From: Bacillota bacterium
GTDB lineage: Bacteria > Bacillota > Clostridia > Lachnospirales > Lachnospiraceae
Reading direction: 5' to 3'
DNA length: 64,000 bases
Assembly (NCBI GenBank): GCA_902363515.1
Contig: CABJAN010000011.1
Location: 62,001 to 126,000, forward strand
In this document: positions 63,587-64,000 of the stretch, in pieces
Numbering within the stretch: the stretch's first letter is position 1
Layout: every line of letters starts with the position of its first letter
Notes under the pieces: generated by a model
Seen by the model: only the letters and a program-made list of their open reading frames with translations
Told to the model about the DNA's origin: nothing
Database searches by the model: none
Position numbers and translations under genes: made by a program

Positions 63587-64000
63587 GCCTCATCACCTCC
63601 CAGTGTTACCAGCATGGTGATAATCTCTTCATAAAATGCTTTTCTATCCCCTCTGCGGTTCAATCGGCACTGAATGCTTCCATCCTTTAAGAAATACACC
63701 TGCTTCGCATAACTGGCGCTGAAAGCATCATGAGTTACCATAAGAATCGTGGCATTTCCTGCCTCATTGACTGTTTTCAGGCATCCCAGCAAGTCCCTGC
63801 TGGATTTCGAGTCAAGAGCTCCTGTAGGTTCATCTGCGAACAAGATTTTTGGCCTAGTAATCAATGCTCTGGCACTGGCTGCCCTCTGCTTCTGGCCCCC
63901 TGATAATTGATAGGGGTATTTCTGAAGATGATTTTCCAGTCCAAAATTTTCCGCCATTTCCTGTACCAGTTTTATAATCTGGTTTCCCTTTTTCCCGTTT
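63583..64000 (-). CDS. ABC transporter ATP-binding protein, BceA type (cut by window edge)
   Basis: The C-terminal 138 codons are in the window and the frame stays open to position 64000, so the ATG at 63957 is internal. The signature YQLSGGQKQRAASARAL and Walker B ILFADEPTGALDSKSS are present, with the switch His in MVTHDAF. Walker A is outside. With the overlapping permease it should remove peptide antibiotics from the cell envelope. Confidence 0.9.
   Translation of the reverse strand, partial: NGKKGNQIIKLVQEMAENFGLENHLQKYPYQLSGGQKQRAASARALITRPKILFADEPTGALDSKSSRDLLGCLKTVNEAGNATILMVTHDAFSASYAKQVYFLKDGSIQCRLNRRGDRKAFYEEIITMLVTLGGDEA

Noticed and set aside
1..64000. CRISPR arrays, prophage or rRNA operons
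   Set aside because: No regularly spaced direct repeats with unique spacers, no phage structural genes and no rRNA sequence were seen; the only tandem repeat is the in-frame 21-bp unit in the stalk gene.

Overview
The window looks like a chromosomal segment of a low-GC, spore-forming Firmicute, most likely a Lachnospiraceae gut anaerobe of the Blautia / Ruminococcus gnavus kind. This rests on clear sigma-G, a lysine riboswitch of clostridial type, AAGGAGG ribosome sites, TTGACA/TATAAT promoters, M26 surface peptidase architecture and the housekeeping gene set. The genus is inference; no rRNA is present.

Layout from left to right. 1-1348 is the 5' part of purL. 1546-11169 is a minus-strand peptide-uptake module: PucR-type regulator, five dipeptide/oligopeptide ABC genes, an M20 peptidase and a DUF1177 protein. 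11254-12573 holds a LysR regulator and RidA. 12679-14649 is an IS1634-like insertion sequence, followed by a 50-bp repeat also found upstream of purL and a decayed gene piece. 14986-17415 has an ECF sigma/anti-sigma pair and a cation/proton antiporter. 18430-22833 has proC, a duplicated tRNA-Val/tRNA-Met cluster and the nucleoside catabolism operon udp-cdd-deoB-deoC. 23022-29736 has sigG, a MATE exporter, a lysine-riboswitch-controlled NhaC-type transporter, an LCP cell-wall ligase and a cytidylate-kinase-like protein. 29810-42291 has glgX, a xanthine/uracil permease, a TRAP transporter whose large permease is fused to its own binding protein, a SWIM/SNF2 helicase and ilvB-ilvN. 42354-45279 has a 46-residue peptide gene, an AraC regulator and a MarR-MATE operon.

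The most unusual region is 45457-61430, all on the minus strand. A promoter at 61529-61557 leads into a membrane-anchored Pro/Asp/Glu/Lys-repeat stalk protein, then a 3680-residue secreted M26-type zinc metallopeptidase with about eight copies of a GLUG-like module. A 41-residue peptide follows, whose start codon overlaps the giant gene's stop (ATGA). After a strong hairpin terminator come a membrane-anchored protein, a PqqD-like peptide-binding protein, an HPr-kinase-like P-loop protein, an S26-type peptidase and an ABC exporter. The set looks like a peptide maturation and export locus (RiPP-like) that lacks a radical SAM enzyme, a lasso cyclase or a lanthionine synthetase. The short peptide is the candidate substrate.

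A second novel item is a 58-nt structured core (50/58 identical, with one compensated base pair) that caps two long bidirectional terminator hairpins at 25295-25445 and 33420-33555. The right edge (61676-64000) carries a BceAB-like antimicrobial-peptide ABC transporter cut by the window end.
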